From Muribaculaceae bacterium (GTDB lineage Bacteria; Bacteroidota; Bacteroidia; Bacteroidales; Muribaculaceae): a stretch of 64,000 nucleotides of DNA. Below, in pieces: positions 8,577-17,945 of the stretch. The stretch is from assembly GCA_022509065.1 (NCBI GenBank), contig JAFLTY010000008.1, positions 1-64,000 on the forward strand, in the 5' to 3' direction. The notes beneath the pieces are model-generated. The model did not search any database and was not told the origin of the DNA. It saw only the letters and a list, made by a program, of their open reading frames with translations. The position numbers and the translations under genes were made by a program. Within the stretch, counting starts at the first letter, position 1, and each line of letters begins with the position of its first letter.

Positions 8577-10826
8577 ATGACAGAAAAAAAGAGCGATAAC
8601 CATAGAAAGGAAATATACGAACTGCTAAGAGACCGTAAAGTAATGGCTTCGTTGCGTGCGCTCGAAAACACAGCACGGACACTGTCCCGATTTGATATTA
8701 CGGACAAAGCCAGGGAGCTCGAGCAGACATATTATTATGTACTGAGCTATCTTATCGAGTGTGCAGAGGATCCGCAACGCGAAAAAATGCTCGAGGACAT
8801 AATGTCGGCAATTTATGACGCCGCCGACAGCCTTGATGCCATCCAAGAAAGAGACAAGGGCACGAGTCTATATGCCGGCATAAAAAGGATGACCCAAGAG
8901 CATGACCGTACCGACGCGGTGAGTAGGGCGGTGATGGATTGGGAAGAGACATACAGACGTTCGGTCAGCATGTCTTCGCTCTTCGCAGACGCATCGGAAA
9001 ACGAGAACGGAGTGAAGAACCTTTTGGAAAACCGCGAGATACAACTGTTCAACACGGTGTGGACATCCTATCCGCTGTCAAATCGTGATGCGGAAGCTTT
9101 GAAACGTTTGCTCACAGGAGAAGAAACGCCATTCAATACCGTCTTCCGTATAACGTCGGCATTAGGTTTGGCCGCTTGTCAATATCCGGACAGAAGTGTC
9201 ATTGCCCTATTGGCTGACATATATGCATTTTTCTCGGAAACTGATGAGGAAGATGCCTTAAGAATAACGGCCTGTGCGCTATTCTGGCTTGTGGTTATTC
9301 TATACCGGTACAGGACAAGGACTTTCGAAACGTCGCTAAGCGACAGATTACGGTCTTTGACCGAAACCAGGTTTTGGGACGCCGATGTCCGTAACATCTT
9401 TATGGAACTTGTGCGCGCACGCGATACGGAAAGGATAAAGAATACAGTTCAAGAGCAGCTTATGCCTGAGATGCTGTCCGTCAAGGCCGACATCGAGAAG
9501 AACCTAAGGAACCGGGAACTGGATTTGTCCGAATTGAGCGAAAATCCCGAATGGGAAGAGATGCTCGCCAAGTCGGGACTTACCGAAAGACTCAAGGAAC
9601 TGACTGAATTGCAGATGGAAGGCGCTGACGTCTTTTTGGGGACATTCGAAAAACTGAAAAACTTTCCTTTTTTCAATGAGGTTGCCAACTGGTTCACTCC
9701 CATGAACCGTGAAAGCCGTGAGATAGAAAAAAGAACCGAGGGCAAGCCCGATTTTGACAAAATAGTACGTAGCGTAGAGAAACTGCCTTTTCTGTGCGAC
9801 AGCGACAAATACTCGGTAATTCTGTCACTGGATTTGCTCCCCGCAGGCCAGTTGGATATGTTGCTTGGACAAGCCGATGCCTATTCGTTTGAAAACGAGA
9901 ATTCAACCATTCAAGAAGACCGTTCCAAAAGACTTCGGAAAAACCTCCGTGACTATATACACAACGTATATAGGTTTGTAAACATTTTCAGACGCAAATC
10001 GGAATTTTACAACATCTTCCGTTCCGACATGGATCTCTGCAAGGTTCCGTTACTCAATAAATCGATAATCGAGGAGAGTACGCTAATGCTCATCGGAGAG
10101 TTTTATTTCAAGAACGGTTATTACGCCGACTCGCTCGTTTATTTCGACCGACTTGACGCGATGGACGTCGTAAGCTCTGTATTATACCAGAAAATGGGCT
10201 TCGCCTATCTCAAACTGGGAGATGCAAGGAAGGCCGTGAGGTTTTTAGAGCAAGCAGAGTTGTTAGACCATAAGTCACGGTGGACCGGCATACAGCTCGC
10301 AAGAGCACATCGCGCTTTGGACGAACCCGAAAAAGCCGTTGAAGTTCTCAAAAGACTGGAAAAAGAGAATCCGGATGATTTGCAAATCGCTTCGATGCAA
10401 GGCTACGCTCTTTTACAGGCAGAACGTTACTCGGACGCCCTGGGCTATTTTCATAAAGCCTGTTTTATCGCCCCTGAAGACAAAGCTCTTTTGAGACCTG
10501 TGGCATGGACATATTTCAAGACAAGGCGTTTTGAAGAGTCCGAACGGTATTACAGACAGCTTGTTGAGGCATGTCCGTGTGCCGATGATTACCTTAACAG
10601 CGGCCATGTGGCGCTATCACAAAAAAAATACAAAGAAGCGGCCGATTTATATATGCAATATTTGCAAAAGCAAACTGACAAAGACATATCAATGGCTATC
10701 GTAATGGAAAAAGAAAGGCGCCATCTGATTGACGCGGGAGTGGACAGTCATATCGTAACCCTGATTGCCGACGCGGTTGACGCCATGAGACTATCCGGAA
10801 AGAACATTCTTAACGGATTTAATTAA
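8577..10826 (+). CDS. Large tetratricopeptide-repeat protein
   Basis: A 749-residue, mostly helical, soluble protein without signal peptide. The N-terminal two thirds has no motif I recognise. From about residue 510 there are consecutive TPR-like units (for example ADSLVYFDRLDAM, YLKLGDARKAVRFLEQAELL, ALDEPEKAVEVLKRLEKENP, ALLQAERYSDALGYFHKACF), indicating a protein-protein interaction scaffold. Bacteroidales genomes carry similar large TPR proteins of unknown role. It is probably co-transcribed with its neighbours on both sides. Confidence 0.75.
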   Translation: MTEKKSDNHRKEIYELLRDRKVMASLRALENTARTLSRFDITDKARELEQTYYYVLSYLIECAEDPQREKMLEDIMSAIYDAADSLDAIQERDKGTSLYAGIKRMTQEHDRTDAVSRAVMDWEETYRRSVSMSSLFADASENENGVKNLLENREIQLFNTVWTSYPLSNRDAEALKRLLTGEETPFNTVFRITSALGLAACQYPDRSVIALLADIYAFFSETDEEDALRITACALFWLVVILYRYRTRTFETSLSDRLRSLTETRFWDADVRNIFMELVRARDTERIKNTVQEQLMPEMLSVKADIEKNLRNRELDLSELSENPEWEEMLAKSGLTERLKELTELQMEGADVFLGTFEKLKNFPFFNEVANWFTPMNRESREIEKRTEGKPDFDKIVRSVEKLPFLCDSDKYSVILSLDLLPAGQLDMLLGQADAYSFENENSTIQEDRSKRLRKNLRDYIHNVYRFVNIFRRKSEFYNIFRSDMDLCKVPLLNKSIIEESTLMLIGEFYFKNGYYADSLVYFDRLDAMDVVSSVLYQKMGFAYLKLGDARKAVRFLEQAELLDHKSRWTGIQLARAHRALDEPEKAVEVLKRLEKENPDDLQIASMQGYALLQAERYSDALGYFHKACFIAPEDKALLRPVAWTYFKTRRFEESERYYRQLVEACPCADDYLNSGHVALSQKKYKEAADLYMQYLQKQTDKDISMAIVMEKERRHLIDAGVDSHIVTLIADAVDAMRLSGKNILNGFN

Positions 10827-10878
10827 CAACAATATACAATACACGATTAAATATTAATAAACAGAAAAACTAACTGAT

Positions 10879-11283
10879 ATGGTGTTACAACGAATTCAAA
10901 CTCTTTGGCTGCTACTGGCGACGGTGACTATGGTATTGACAGGGATTATGCCAACGGCTGTTGCCGATGGTCAAACTCTGTATGTAAACGAATATCCCGT
11001 GTTGCTCACTATCGATATCCTGGTTGTCATTATGACATGCCTTGCGATCTTTACCTACAGAAACCTTCGGTTGCAGAAGCATCTCGTTCTTGTTTCATTA
11101 TGTATGACCGTCGTTTTTGCGGCAGCGTGTCTTTTTTACGGATTGAACACTGACGGTTGTTTACAGGTCAGAATTATGAGTGCAGTCTTTGTGCTAATCG
11201 CAGTTATTTCTGAAATAATGGCTTACAGGGGCATTCGACGCGACCAAAAAAGACTGAGAGACTCAGACCGCCTTTGGTCTTGA
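10879..11283 (+). CDS. DUF4293 family membrane protein
   Basis: 134 residues with four transmembrane helices (about 8-28, 40-60, 68-88, 94-116). It begins MVLQRIQTLWLLLA, the hallmark N-terminus of DUF4293, a family of unknown function confined to Bacteroidota. It follows the TPR gene by 52 bp in the same direction. Confidence 0.82.
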   Translation: MVLQRIQTLWLLLATVTMVLTGIMPTAVADGQTLYVNEYPVLLTIDILVVIMTCLAIFTYRNLRLQKHLVLVSLCMTVVFAAACLFYGLNTDGCLQVRIMSAVFVLIAVISEIMAYRGIRRDQKRLRDSDRLWS

Positions 11284-11324
11284 AGCCTATACGTACAACA
11301 TCATAACGTTAATGATACAGAAAG

Positions 11325-12266
11325 ATGCCCCTACGACAGAACGCTCACAGAATGATTGCCGTAGTATTATCGGCTTTTTTCTCCTTAGCCTCCGGGCTTT
11401 GGAGCCGGGACTTACGGATCGTCAGTGAGTTACAAACCCCGGATAGGGATTTTTTCGGAGCGATATCTTTCGTGTCTTCGGGCAATGACAAGTGGATATG
11501 CGAGATAGACAGGATATGTCGGGTAGAGGTGACTCCATTTAATACACGCGCAGGCGGCGACTATTGGAATCCCTCGGCAACTTACACTCTTTTTATGTTC
11601 CGTCCTGACACCGGAAGTTATGATTGCGTGTCTACACACGATATCGAGACCACTGGTGATTACCGCACAGCATTCAAGATAGAACAGGATGTCAACGGAT
11701 GGAGGATAAACGGACCGGGAGGCAAAACTCTGTTTGCCGAAATACTCATGGGGTTGCCGCGTATATCGCCAGCTACTCCTATCCGACTTTATTCAACGAG
11801 TGAAAAGACTCCTATAGAGGTGTTGAACACGCTGGAAACTTTTCCACAAACCGGTCATATACAGATAGATGCGGCTGCTGATTATCAGAATCTCGAATGG
11901 CCGTGCGGGACGTGGAGATATCTGGACAGAGTCACTCCGAAAAATCACCGCAGTGTTCTTGGAGGACGATACACCCTTGCGGTGGTTGGAGACGACGACA
12001 GTGACGATCTTTTGATTGTTTATGTGGACGGAGCCGAAAATGCTGACACAATATGGAAAACAGGTGATGTAAAAGGACGGCTTAAGCCTACCGTTTTTGA
12101 AGGTCATTACGATTTGATATGGTATGACAGTTCGAAAAATGAGGTGGGCATGGGGGAGTGTTCGGCCACCTTCGAGGGATACGATATACTTAGACTTGAT
12201 TTCCCATTACTTGAAAGTCAGATAAGGTTGCGGCGCGAACCGGGGATAAATTTTCAGAACTACTGA
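11325..12266 (+). CDS. Secreted protein of unknown function
   Basis: 313 residues with a probable signal peptide (hydrophobic core MIAVVLSAFFSLASG, residues 10-24); ATG 11352 is an alternative start. The mature part is polar with many aromatic and beta-like stretches and no lipobox. I recognise no catalytic motif or family. It is the last gene of the plus-strand run, 41 bp after the DUF4293 gene, and is followed by an inverted repeat at 12284-12323. Confidence 0.6.
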   Translation: MPLRQNAHRMIAVVLSAFFSLASGLWSRDLRIVSELQTPDRDFFGAISFVSSGNDKWICEIDRICRVEVTPFNTRAGGDYWNPSATYTLFMFRPDTGSYDCVSTHDIETTGDYRTAFKIEQDVNGWRINGPGGKTLFAEILMGLPRISPATPIRLYSTSEKTPIEVLNTLETFPQTGHIQIDAAADYQNLEWPCGTWRYLDRVTPKNHRSVLGGRYTLAVVGDDDSDDLLIVYVDGAENADTIWKTGDVKGRLKPTVFEGHYDLIWYDSSKNEVGMGECSATFEGYDILRLDFPLLESQIRLRREPGINFQNY

Positions 12267-12283
12267 AAACTTTTATATAAAAA

Positions 12284-12323
12284 ATAAATCACTGTCTGAT
12301 GTTGGTTCAAGAGAGTGATTTAT
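12284..12323. terminator. Inverted repeat between convergent genes, possible terminator
   Basis: Arms ATAAATCACT (12284-12293) and AGTGATTTAT (12314-12323) are perfectly complementary around a 20-nt loop. AT-rich flanks and a position between convergent genes suit a weak bidirectional terminator. The rest of 12324-12539 holds only the palindrome described separately. Confidence 0.4.
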
Positions 12324-12325
12324 GT

Positions 12326-12349
12326 ATGCATTTGCAAATGCAAATGCAT
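12326..12349. promoter_or_regulatory. Palindrome ATGCATTTG-N6-CAAATGCAT
   Basis: Perfect 9-bp arms around a 6-bp spacer that itself reads CAAATG. The inner core ATTTG-N6-CAAAT recurs at the promoter of the neighbouring XRE regulator (13194-13209), so this is a plausible extra binding site for that protein. It lies downstream of that gene, not at a promoter I can see. Confidence 0.45.
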
Positions 12350-12539
12350 AATCATATTCATAATTCGCGATTGTTATGGCGCACCAGAGACATCAGAGCA
12401 GAATATGACATATATCGTATGTCAGCCTGTTGCATCGTCATTCGGAGATGCAAATACAGGACTAATAAGTCTTTGTCGTTTAATTATCTTTGGTACTTAG
12501 ATTTTTTCGTCCCAGATGTGATGATATTATTGTTTCGCC

Positions 12540-13175
12540 TCACGATTGTGAAGGAAGAAGAATCTTGAATGTGTCGTCAGTGTATATAAGGACTATCTTG
12601 GACACGGCTTTTTGTTTTGTTTGTCCGTCGTCATTGGTAGCAGTCTGATTGACATGGTATTGTTTCGTGGTATTATTATTGTTTGTGTTAAAATATTCCG
12701 AATGGGATGAATGTGGTATACCTTGATCTGAATCTGCCGAAGGGGAGGGAGAATCTTTCGATTCCTCAGAGATGTCGTCGACATAGAACGTGTCCGCAAC
12801 TATGGTGCGCTGCTCGCCTTCTTTATTTTCTTCAAAAAGCCGGGAAGCAGCTTCTTCTTGTGAATCATTTTTAAGGTCGTTCAAAGAATTGACGGTTGGC
12901 TCAACAAGGGGAGTCCGTTGCGATGCGATACGCTCGCCGCCTGACGGCCAATTGTCCGAAACCGTCATTGTCCCTTCGCCGAACAGCAGCCAGGACACAT
13001 TCAGTTGTGGAAAACTCCGATGAAGTCTGTCAATAAAATCATTGCTGATTTTTTTATTTCTACCGTTTAAAATCTGAGATAGGCTGGGACGAGGCACACC
13101 TATTGTATCCGCAAACTGACCCGAAGATAGACCTGTCCATCTGACAAACGAGTTTAGACGCTCAATAATATCCAT
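12540..13175 (-). CDS. XRE-type helix-turn-helix regulator
   Basis: 211 residues. The N-terminal 70 residues form a lambda-repressor-like HTH (SGQFADTIGVPRPSLSQILNGR), followed by a long acidic, Ser/Asn-rich linker and a short conserved-looking C-terminus (KIVLIYTDDTFKILL). This architecture is common for Bacteroidales XRE regulators of unknown target. The gene has its own canonical promoter overlapped by a motif (ATTTGTAAACGCAAAT) repeated in the flanking non-coding DNA, which suggests autoregulation. No toxin or phage partner gene is adjacent. Confidence 0.82.
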   Translation of the reverse strand: MDIIERLNSFVRWTGLSSGQFADTIGVPRPSLSQILNGRNKKISNDFIDRLHRSFPQLNVSWLLFGEGTMTVSDNWPSGGERIASQRTPLVEPTVNSLNDLKNDSQEEAASRLFEENKEGEQRTIVADTFYVDDISEESKDSPSPSADSDQGIPHSSHSEYFNTNNNNTTKQYHVNQTATNDDGQTKQKAVSKIVLIYTDDTFKILLPSQS

Positions 13176-13193
13176 GGTTATAAATTAATTGAA

Positions 13194-13234
13194 TTTGTAA
13201 ACGCAAATATAAGACAAACAATTTAATTTACAAA
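13194..13234 (-). promoter_or_regulatory. XRE gene promoter with overlapping operator
   Basis: On the minus strand TTTG (13234-13231), a 19-nt spacer and TATATTTG (13211-13204) form a textbook promoter. ATTTG-N6-CAAAT at 13209-13194 overlaps the -7 box and expected start site, the usual place for a repressor operator. Confidence 0.7.
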
Positions 13235-14002
13235 ATCAATCTTCTTTTAAATAATATCCGTTTTGCATTTGCAATCACAAAAATAAATCAGCAAGTTGAT
13301 AATTTGTATTTGCAAACGCATTTAAATTAAGTCAAACAATCGCATCTTGTTTATCAGAGATGCAAAAAAGCTGCTTTCCTCAGTAAAATAACTTGGGCTA
13401 TCGACTATAAAGGGAGTAGGGGAGAACAAAAGAAAAAGCCAGTAAAAGCCAGTAAAAAACTATTAAAGTTTTACTTTAGAAGCACGATAGTAAATTTTGG
13501 AAATCAATAAATTATATAACATATCCAACTGTTTTTTCTCGTAAAGAACCTATATCTGCATAGTATTAAAACAATCACTTTAAATATAATACATAGTATA
13601 TATGAGTATCAGAAACTTAAATGTGATGTTAAAATATGTTTATCGATAAATCTTCGTTAACCCCAGTTCAAGGAAATATGTTTCACGCATCAGTTTGAAA
13701 ATCGATTAACAAAAGGAGGCAAGAAAATTTAGAAATTCCAGACGGTATATGATGTTACCAATGGTTCTTAAGATTTGCCTCGAACATTATCCTTCTGTTT
13801 TTATTTGCAAACTACGATTTCAGAAATATCTGCAAATTGAATTTGCAAACGCATCGGCTTGTCTGTGTGCTTTCAAAATATGGTTTTATAAATATATAAC
13901 AAACAAAACGGCGTTTTTCTTAATTCTCATTAAAATTATTTTTTTGTTTTGAACCCTTTACACAAACCCCTCGTCGCGAAAGATAAATGAGATGACGGCA
14001 AT
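13212..14002. other. Long AT-rich non-coding region with repeated operator-like motif
   Basis: About 800 bp with no credible gene. It contains two identical 14-mers ATTTGCAAACGCAT (13308-13321 and 13841-13854), related ATTTGCAA cores near 13267 and 13803, and a short tandem AAAGCCAGTA duplication near 13438-13457. A 67-codon open frame at 13749 is too atypical in composition to call a gene. Confidence 0.5.
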
Positions 14003-14033
14003 TTTGCCGAGTTCATTAATTTTAGTATTTTTG
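14003..14033 (+). promoter_or_regulatory. Promoter of hydrolase-MurF-Ddl cassette
   Basis: TTTG (14003-14006), 19-nt spacer and TATTTTTG (14026-14033), a canonical pair 40 bp before the first start codon. Confidence 0.7.
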
Positions 14034-14073
14034 CATCAAAAGAATATCAATATAAAGCCACGACGCAACATCT

Positions 14074-14886
14074 ATGCCCCAACGGAATGATTCCGAGCAT
14101 CAGGACGGTCACCCATTGACAAACATTGTCAGCATTGACGGTCTAAAAATACGGTACGAGACCTCCGGTGCCGGTCATCCTCTTATTCTTATGCACGGCT
14201 GGGGTTGTAGACTCGAAACAGTCAGGATGATAGCCGCTACGGCCGCTATGACAAACACTGTGTATAATATCGATATGCCGGGATTCGGCGAATCGGATGA
14301 GCCTGCCGAGATTTGGGGTGTAGATCGTTACACATGTTTCATCGAAGCGTTCTGTCGTCATTTTGGCATCGAGAATCCGGTTCTAATGGGGCATTCTTTC
14401 GGGGGCAGAGTCGCCATCTTGTATTCCTCGCGCAACCCGAGTCGCGGTGTCGTGCTTGTTGACGCTGCAGGTGTTAAACCGTTGCGTCCTTTGTCGTATT
14501 ACATTAAGGTCTACTCTTTCAAAAGCTCTAAAAGATTAATACGCCTTGTGTTGCCACGCGCAAAAGCCGACCGTATTATCGAAAACATGCGCAACAAACG
14601 AGGCTCGGCGGATTATCGGGATTCGTCATCGATGATGCGCGCTATCCTCAGTAAGGTTGTTAACGAGGATCTTACCCATGTAATGCCGCTTATACAAGCT
14701 CCGGTTTTGCTCATTTGGGGGAAGAAAGACACCGCAACTCCACTCCGTGACGCAAAAATAATGGAAAAACTTATACCTGACACAGGTCTGGTGGTCATTG
14801 AATCGGCAGGTCACTATAGTTTTCTTGATAACCCGGCCTTGTTCAAAGCTGTACTGGCTTCATTTCTCAAGAGCCTAAGTCCTTAA
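14074..14886 (+). CDS. Alpha/beta-fold hydrolase
   Basis: 270 residues. The oxyanion-hole sequence MHGWG (about 41-45), nucleophile elbow GHSFGGR (Ser near 110), acid in WGKKDTATP (near 229) and histidine in ESAGHYSFLDNP (near 247) give a complete catalytic triad. No signal peptide, so cytosolic. The substrate is unknown. Its place ahead of a membrane MurF-like ligase and a Ddl suggests work on a peptidoglycan-related or D-amino-acid ester or amide; that is inference. A short terminator-like hairpin spans its stop codon, so downstream expression may be attenuated. Confidence 0.8.
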   Translation: MPQRNDSEHQDGHPLTNIVSIDGLKIRYETSGAGHPLILMHGWGCRLETVRMIAATAAMTNTVYNIDMPGFGESDEPAEIWGVDRYTCFIEAFCRHFGIENPVLMGHSFGGRVAILYSSRNPSRGVVLVDAAGVKPLRPLSYYIKVYSFKSSKRLIRLVLPRAKADRIIENMRNKRGSADYRDSSSMMRAILSKVVNEDLTHVMPLIQAPVLLIWGKKDTATPLRDAKIMEKLIPDTGLVVIESAGHYSFLDNPALFKAVLASFLKSLSP

Positions 14887-14899
14887 GAGGCTCTTTTGT
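14869..14899 (+). terminator. Hairpin with T-rich tail at hydrolase stop codon
   Basis: AAGAGCC (14869-14875) pairs with GGCTCTT (14889-14895), followed by TTGTCTT. It overlaps the stop codon and lies between two genes of the same cassette, so it may only partly stop transcription. Confidence 0.45.
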
Positions 14900-15048
14900 C
14901 TTAGAAAACCGATATATATGACTCGAACCTTCCGTTTCAATCACGCATAGTCCCGTCAACAATATCGATGACTGACCCTACAATCAATTTCATAAGCGTG
15001 ATCTCAACATTACACAATATCTTACGATTGGATCTACATTAATACGAT

Positions 15049-16659
15049 ATGACCGTTTTTCAGATATCATCCGCCATTGCCGACATACTGCTCTTCATCG
15101 CGCTATTTTTTGAACTGCGGAGATCACTTATGATGTTTCAGCAGAATTCTTATCGTCCCGAGCGCTTCCGAAGGTGGATAAGGCAGGCAGGCGACTCAAC
15201 TTCCCTGGTCAGGCTGACGGGTGTTTTTTTATTATTACTGACGCTTACCAAATTTGGCGCTTCTGTAGCGGGACTTTTATTAATATCCGTTTTCGCCGCT
15301 TATGTTTCGATAAAAGAAACGAAGGCCAAATATAAGAAACCGTTGGCCGTAACCCATCGAGTTCTAAGATTAGGTGGGGTAACAGCTTTTATTGTCTTTG
15401 CCGCGTGTCTTGTTGCCACGTTTGGCGCCATTATTTTTGACAATGCGGGCTTTGATGTTTTATATGTCATCACTATATGTCTTTTGGCGGCATATTGTCT
15501 TTCAAACCAGCTTGTGCTTGCCGCCGGGTTCTGTCTCATTCCGGTTGAAAAACACATTAATCGCAAGTTTTACAATCTTGCGTCCGATAAACTAAGGTCG
15601 TCGTCCGATCTTACTGTCATAGGCATCACCGGAAGTTACGGCAAGACTTCAACCAAACACTATCTGTACGATATCCTTAATCAGAAATTCGAAACCTTGA
15701 TGACTCCGGGAAGCTATAATACGACACTTGGCGTGGTACGAACCGTAAACGAGCTTCTCAAGCCTTATCACCAGATCTTCATCGCCGAAATGGGTGCCAA
15801 ACAGCCCGGTGATATAAAGGAGATATGCGACCTTGTACATCCCCGCTTAGGTATTTTGACCTCAGTCGGACCTCAGCATCTTGAAACTTTCCACAGTGTG
15901 GAAAATGTAGTGAAAACGAAATTCGAGCTTATAGACTCGCTTCCTTCTGACGGCACAGCTGTAATAAATAACGATTACGAAGCAATCGCAAAACGTAAAA
16001 CAGATAATTGTAAAGTCATCAGGTATGGTATTGACGATAAGACTTCTTGTGACATCACAGCCGAAAACATCCGTTATCATTCAAAAGGCACTACATTTAC
16101 TGTCCGTACTGCTGACGGGAGTTCCTTTGAGTTGACAACGCACTTGATGGGCAGTCACAATATAGGAAATCTCACAGCTGCGATAGCTGTCGCACTGATG
16201 TTAGGGGTTGACAAAGATTCGATATGTTACAGCGTCAGCCGTATCGAACCGATTGAGCACAGGTTGAGCCGCAGACATCTTGGCAATGGAGTGTGCATCC
16301 TTGATGACGCCTTCAACTCTAATCCGCACGGAGCGCAAATGGCTGTCGAGGTCTTGAGTCAGATGGATGCCTCCAGGCGTATCGTCATTACTCCCGGAAT
16401 GGTTGAGCTGGGTTCCGAACAGCAGCGTCTCAACACGATATTCGGTCAACAGATAGCGCAAAAAGGTATCGATTACGCATGTATTGTCGGTCAATATAAC
16501 AGAGAGGCTCTCTCGGACGGACTGAAAGCGGGAGGATTTGACGAAAACAACATTCTTTATTTCGATACATTCCTTGACGCGAACGCCTGGATGACGGGAT
16601 TTGTAAGACCGGGAGATGTCGTGCTTATCGAGAATGACCTTCCGGACACTTATAAGTAA
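15049..16659 (+). CDS. Membrane-anchored MurF-like Mur ligase
   Basis: 536 residues, about 100 more than ordinary MurF. Residues 1-165 hold about five hydrophobic helices. A Mur ligase core follows: ATP loop GITGSYGKTSTKH near 192-204, EMGAKQPGDI, a segment like the carbamylated-lysine region (VVKTKFELIDSLP), NND, and the MurF-type motif LDDAFNSNPHGAQ. MurF joins D-Ala-D-Ala to UDP-MurNAc-tripeptide. The membrane anchor and the unusual C-terminus (IENDLPDTYK) place this in a distinct MurF-like subfamily whose substrate may be lipid-linked or different. It is followed 41 bp later by a Ddl gene. Confidence 0.8.
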   Translation: MTVFQISSAIADILLFIALFFELRRSLMMFQQNSYRPERFRRWIRQAGDSTSLVRLTGVFLLLLTLTKFGASVAGLLLISVFAAYVSIKETKAKYKKPLAVTHRVLRLGGVTAFIVFAACLVATFGAIIFDNAGFDVLYVITICLLAAYCLSNQLVLAAGFCLIPVEKHINRKFYNLASDKLRSSSDLTVIGITGSYGKTSTKHYLYDILNQKFETLMTPGSYNTTLGVVRTVNELLKPYHQIFIAEMGAKQPGDIKEICDLVHPRLGILTSVGPQHLETFHSVENVVKTKFELIDSLPSDGTAVINNDYEAIAKRKTDNCKVIRYGIDDKTSCDITAENIRYHSKGTTFTVRTADGSSFELTTHLMGSHNIGNLTAAIAVALMLGVDKDSICYSVSRIEPIEHRLSRRHLGNGVCILDDAFNSNPHGAQMAVEVLSQMDASRRIVITPGMVELGSEQQRLNTIFGQQIAQKGIDYACIVGQYNREALSDGLKAGGFDENNILYFDTFLDANAWMTGFVRPGDVVLIENDLPDTYK

Positions 16660-16700
16660 ATTTTCAAAAACAATAATTTATAACAAAGACAAATAAGTCA

Positions 16701-17909
16701 ATGAAAACACAAGTGGGAGTAATCTTCGGCGGACGATCGACCGAACACGAAATATCAGTAATTTCAGCCAATCAGGCCATGCATGCTTTCGACAAGGAAA
16801 AATATGATGTCGTTCCGCTATATCTGGCCAAAGACGGACGAATGTACACCGGTCAGAGGCTTTTGGATGTGGATTCGTATAGGGACATACCGAGCATGTT
16901 GAAACAATGTCGTGAAGTTTTCTTCAAACCTTCATTCGAGGACAATACACTTTATACGACAGGTAAGGACATCTTTGGTTCAACGAAACTAAAGAAATAC
17001 GGTCATGTCGATGTCATCGTGCCTGTGCTTCACGGATCGAACGTCGAAGACGGTGTTTATCAAGGACTTTTGCAGACATTGGGTGTGCCTTTTGCCGGAT
17101 GCGACGTTCTGTCGTCAGCCAACGGCATGGATAAGATAACAATGAAAATGATACTCTCGTCACAAGGGATACCTGTGGTCGATTACGTTTGGTTGACGGA
17201 TTATGACTGGCAAAAAAATCGAGATTCTGTCATTGACAGGATAGAGTCCGAACTCGGATATCCTGTAATTGTCAAACCCGCCAATCTCGGTTCGAGTGTT
17301 GGGATTGGGAAAGCCTCGGACCGCCAGCAACTGATTGAGTGTGTCAATGACGCCGAAAAATACTCGTCAAGAATAATTGTCGAGCACCTTATCGAAAACC
17401 TTAGGGAAATCAACTGTTCGGTTCTTGGTGACTGTGAGGAATGCCGTTCTTCAGTTCCCGAAGAGCCTATAAGATCCGGTGAATTCCTTTCTTATTCTGA
17501 CAAGTATCTGGGTGGCGGTAAAAGTACCAAAGGCATGCAATCGGCTTCAAGACGCATACCTGCCGATTTGGATAGGGAGACCACGGACAGAGTGGGGTAT
17601 CTGGCGCGAGAGACATTCAGAGTGCTTGGATGTCATGGTGTCAGCCGCATTGACCTTATGATGGATGAAAATGACGGAAAGCTGTATGTCAATGAAATCA
17701 ATACCATTCCCGGTTCGCTGTCATTTTATCTTTGGGAAGCTTCGGGCTTGACGTTCACTGAGTTAATGAACGAACTTGTGCGTCTGGCTCTAAAACGCAA
17801 CCGTCATAACAAGAGTAAGACGCTATCGTTCGATCAGAACATCTTTGCGATGGGGTCGTTCGGTTCCACCGGCAAGAAGGGTGCCAAAGCAGTGAAGACC
17901 AGTCATTGA
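16701..17909 (+). CDS. D-alanine-D-alanine ligase family protein, probably a second Ddl
   Basis: ATP-grasp ligase of 402 residues. It begins GVIFGGRSTEHEISVISA with the conserved first-substrate glutamate (E15). It has KPANLGSSVGIGK in the ATP-grasp region, an omega-loop sequence LSYSDKYLGGG with the tyrosine/lysine pattern of D-Ala-D-Ala rather than D-lactate enzymes, and EINTIPGS at the second-substrate site. It resembles Firmicutes-type Ddl more than what I recall of Bacteroidales housekeeping Ddl, and has a basic C-terminal tail of about 30 residues. Pairing with the MurF-like gene suggests the dipeptide product is handed to that ligase. Strict D-Ala-D-Ala specificity is not certain. Confidence 0.85.
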   Translation: MKTQVGVIFGGRSTEHEISVISANQAMHAFDKEKYDVVPLYLAKDGRMYTGQRLLDVDSYRDIPSMLKQCREVFFKPSFEDNTLYTTGKDIFGSTKLKKYGHVDVIVPVLHGSNVEDGVYQGLLQTLGVPFAGCDVLSSANGMDKITMKMILSSQGIPVVDYVWLTDYDWQKNRDSVIDRIESELGYPVIVKPANLGSSVGIGKASDRQQLIECVNDAEKYSSRIIVEHLIENLREINCSVLGDCEECRSSVPEEPIRSGEFLSYSDKYLGGGKSTKGMQSASRRIPADLDRETTDRVGYLARETFRVLGCHGVSRIDLMMDENDGKLYVNEINTIPGSLSFYLWEASGLTFTELMNELVRLALKRNRHNKSKTLSFDQNIFAMGSFGSTGKKGAKAVKTSH

Positions 17910-17945
17910 AGCGTTGTGTGAAACATTCATTGTAGGACAGCCTCT

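Noticed and set aside
12299-12568. 89-codon plus-strand frame beside the XRE gene
   Set aside because: It runs over the palindrome and antisense into the regulator; composition (many Cys, Met, His) is not protein-like.
13438-13457. Short tandem AAAGCCAGTA duplication as a CRISPR or attachment site
   Set aside because: Only two copies with no spacers, no cas genes and no integrase nearby.
13749-13952. 67-codon plus-strand frame in the AT-rich desert
   Set aside because: It has no Bacteroidota promoter, contains the repeated operator-like 14-mer and is dominated by Phe/Ile/Lys codons expected from AT-rich noise.
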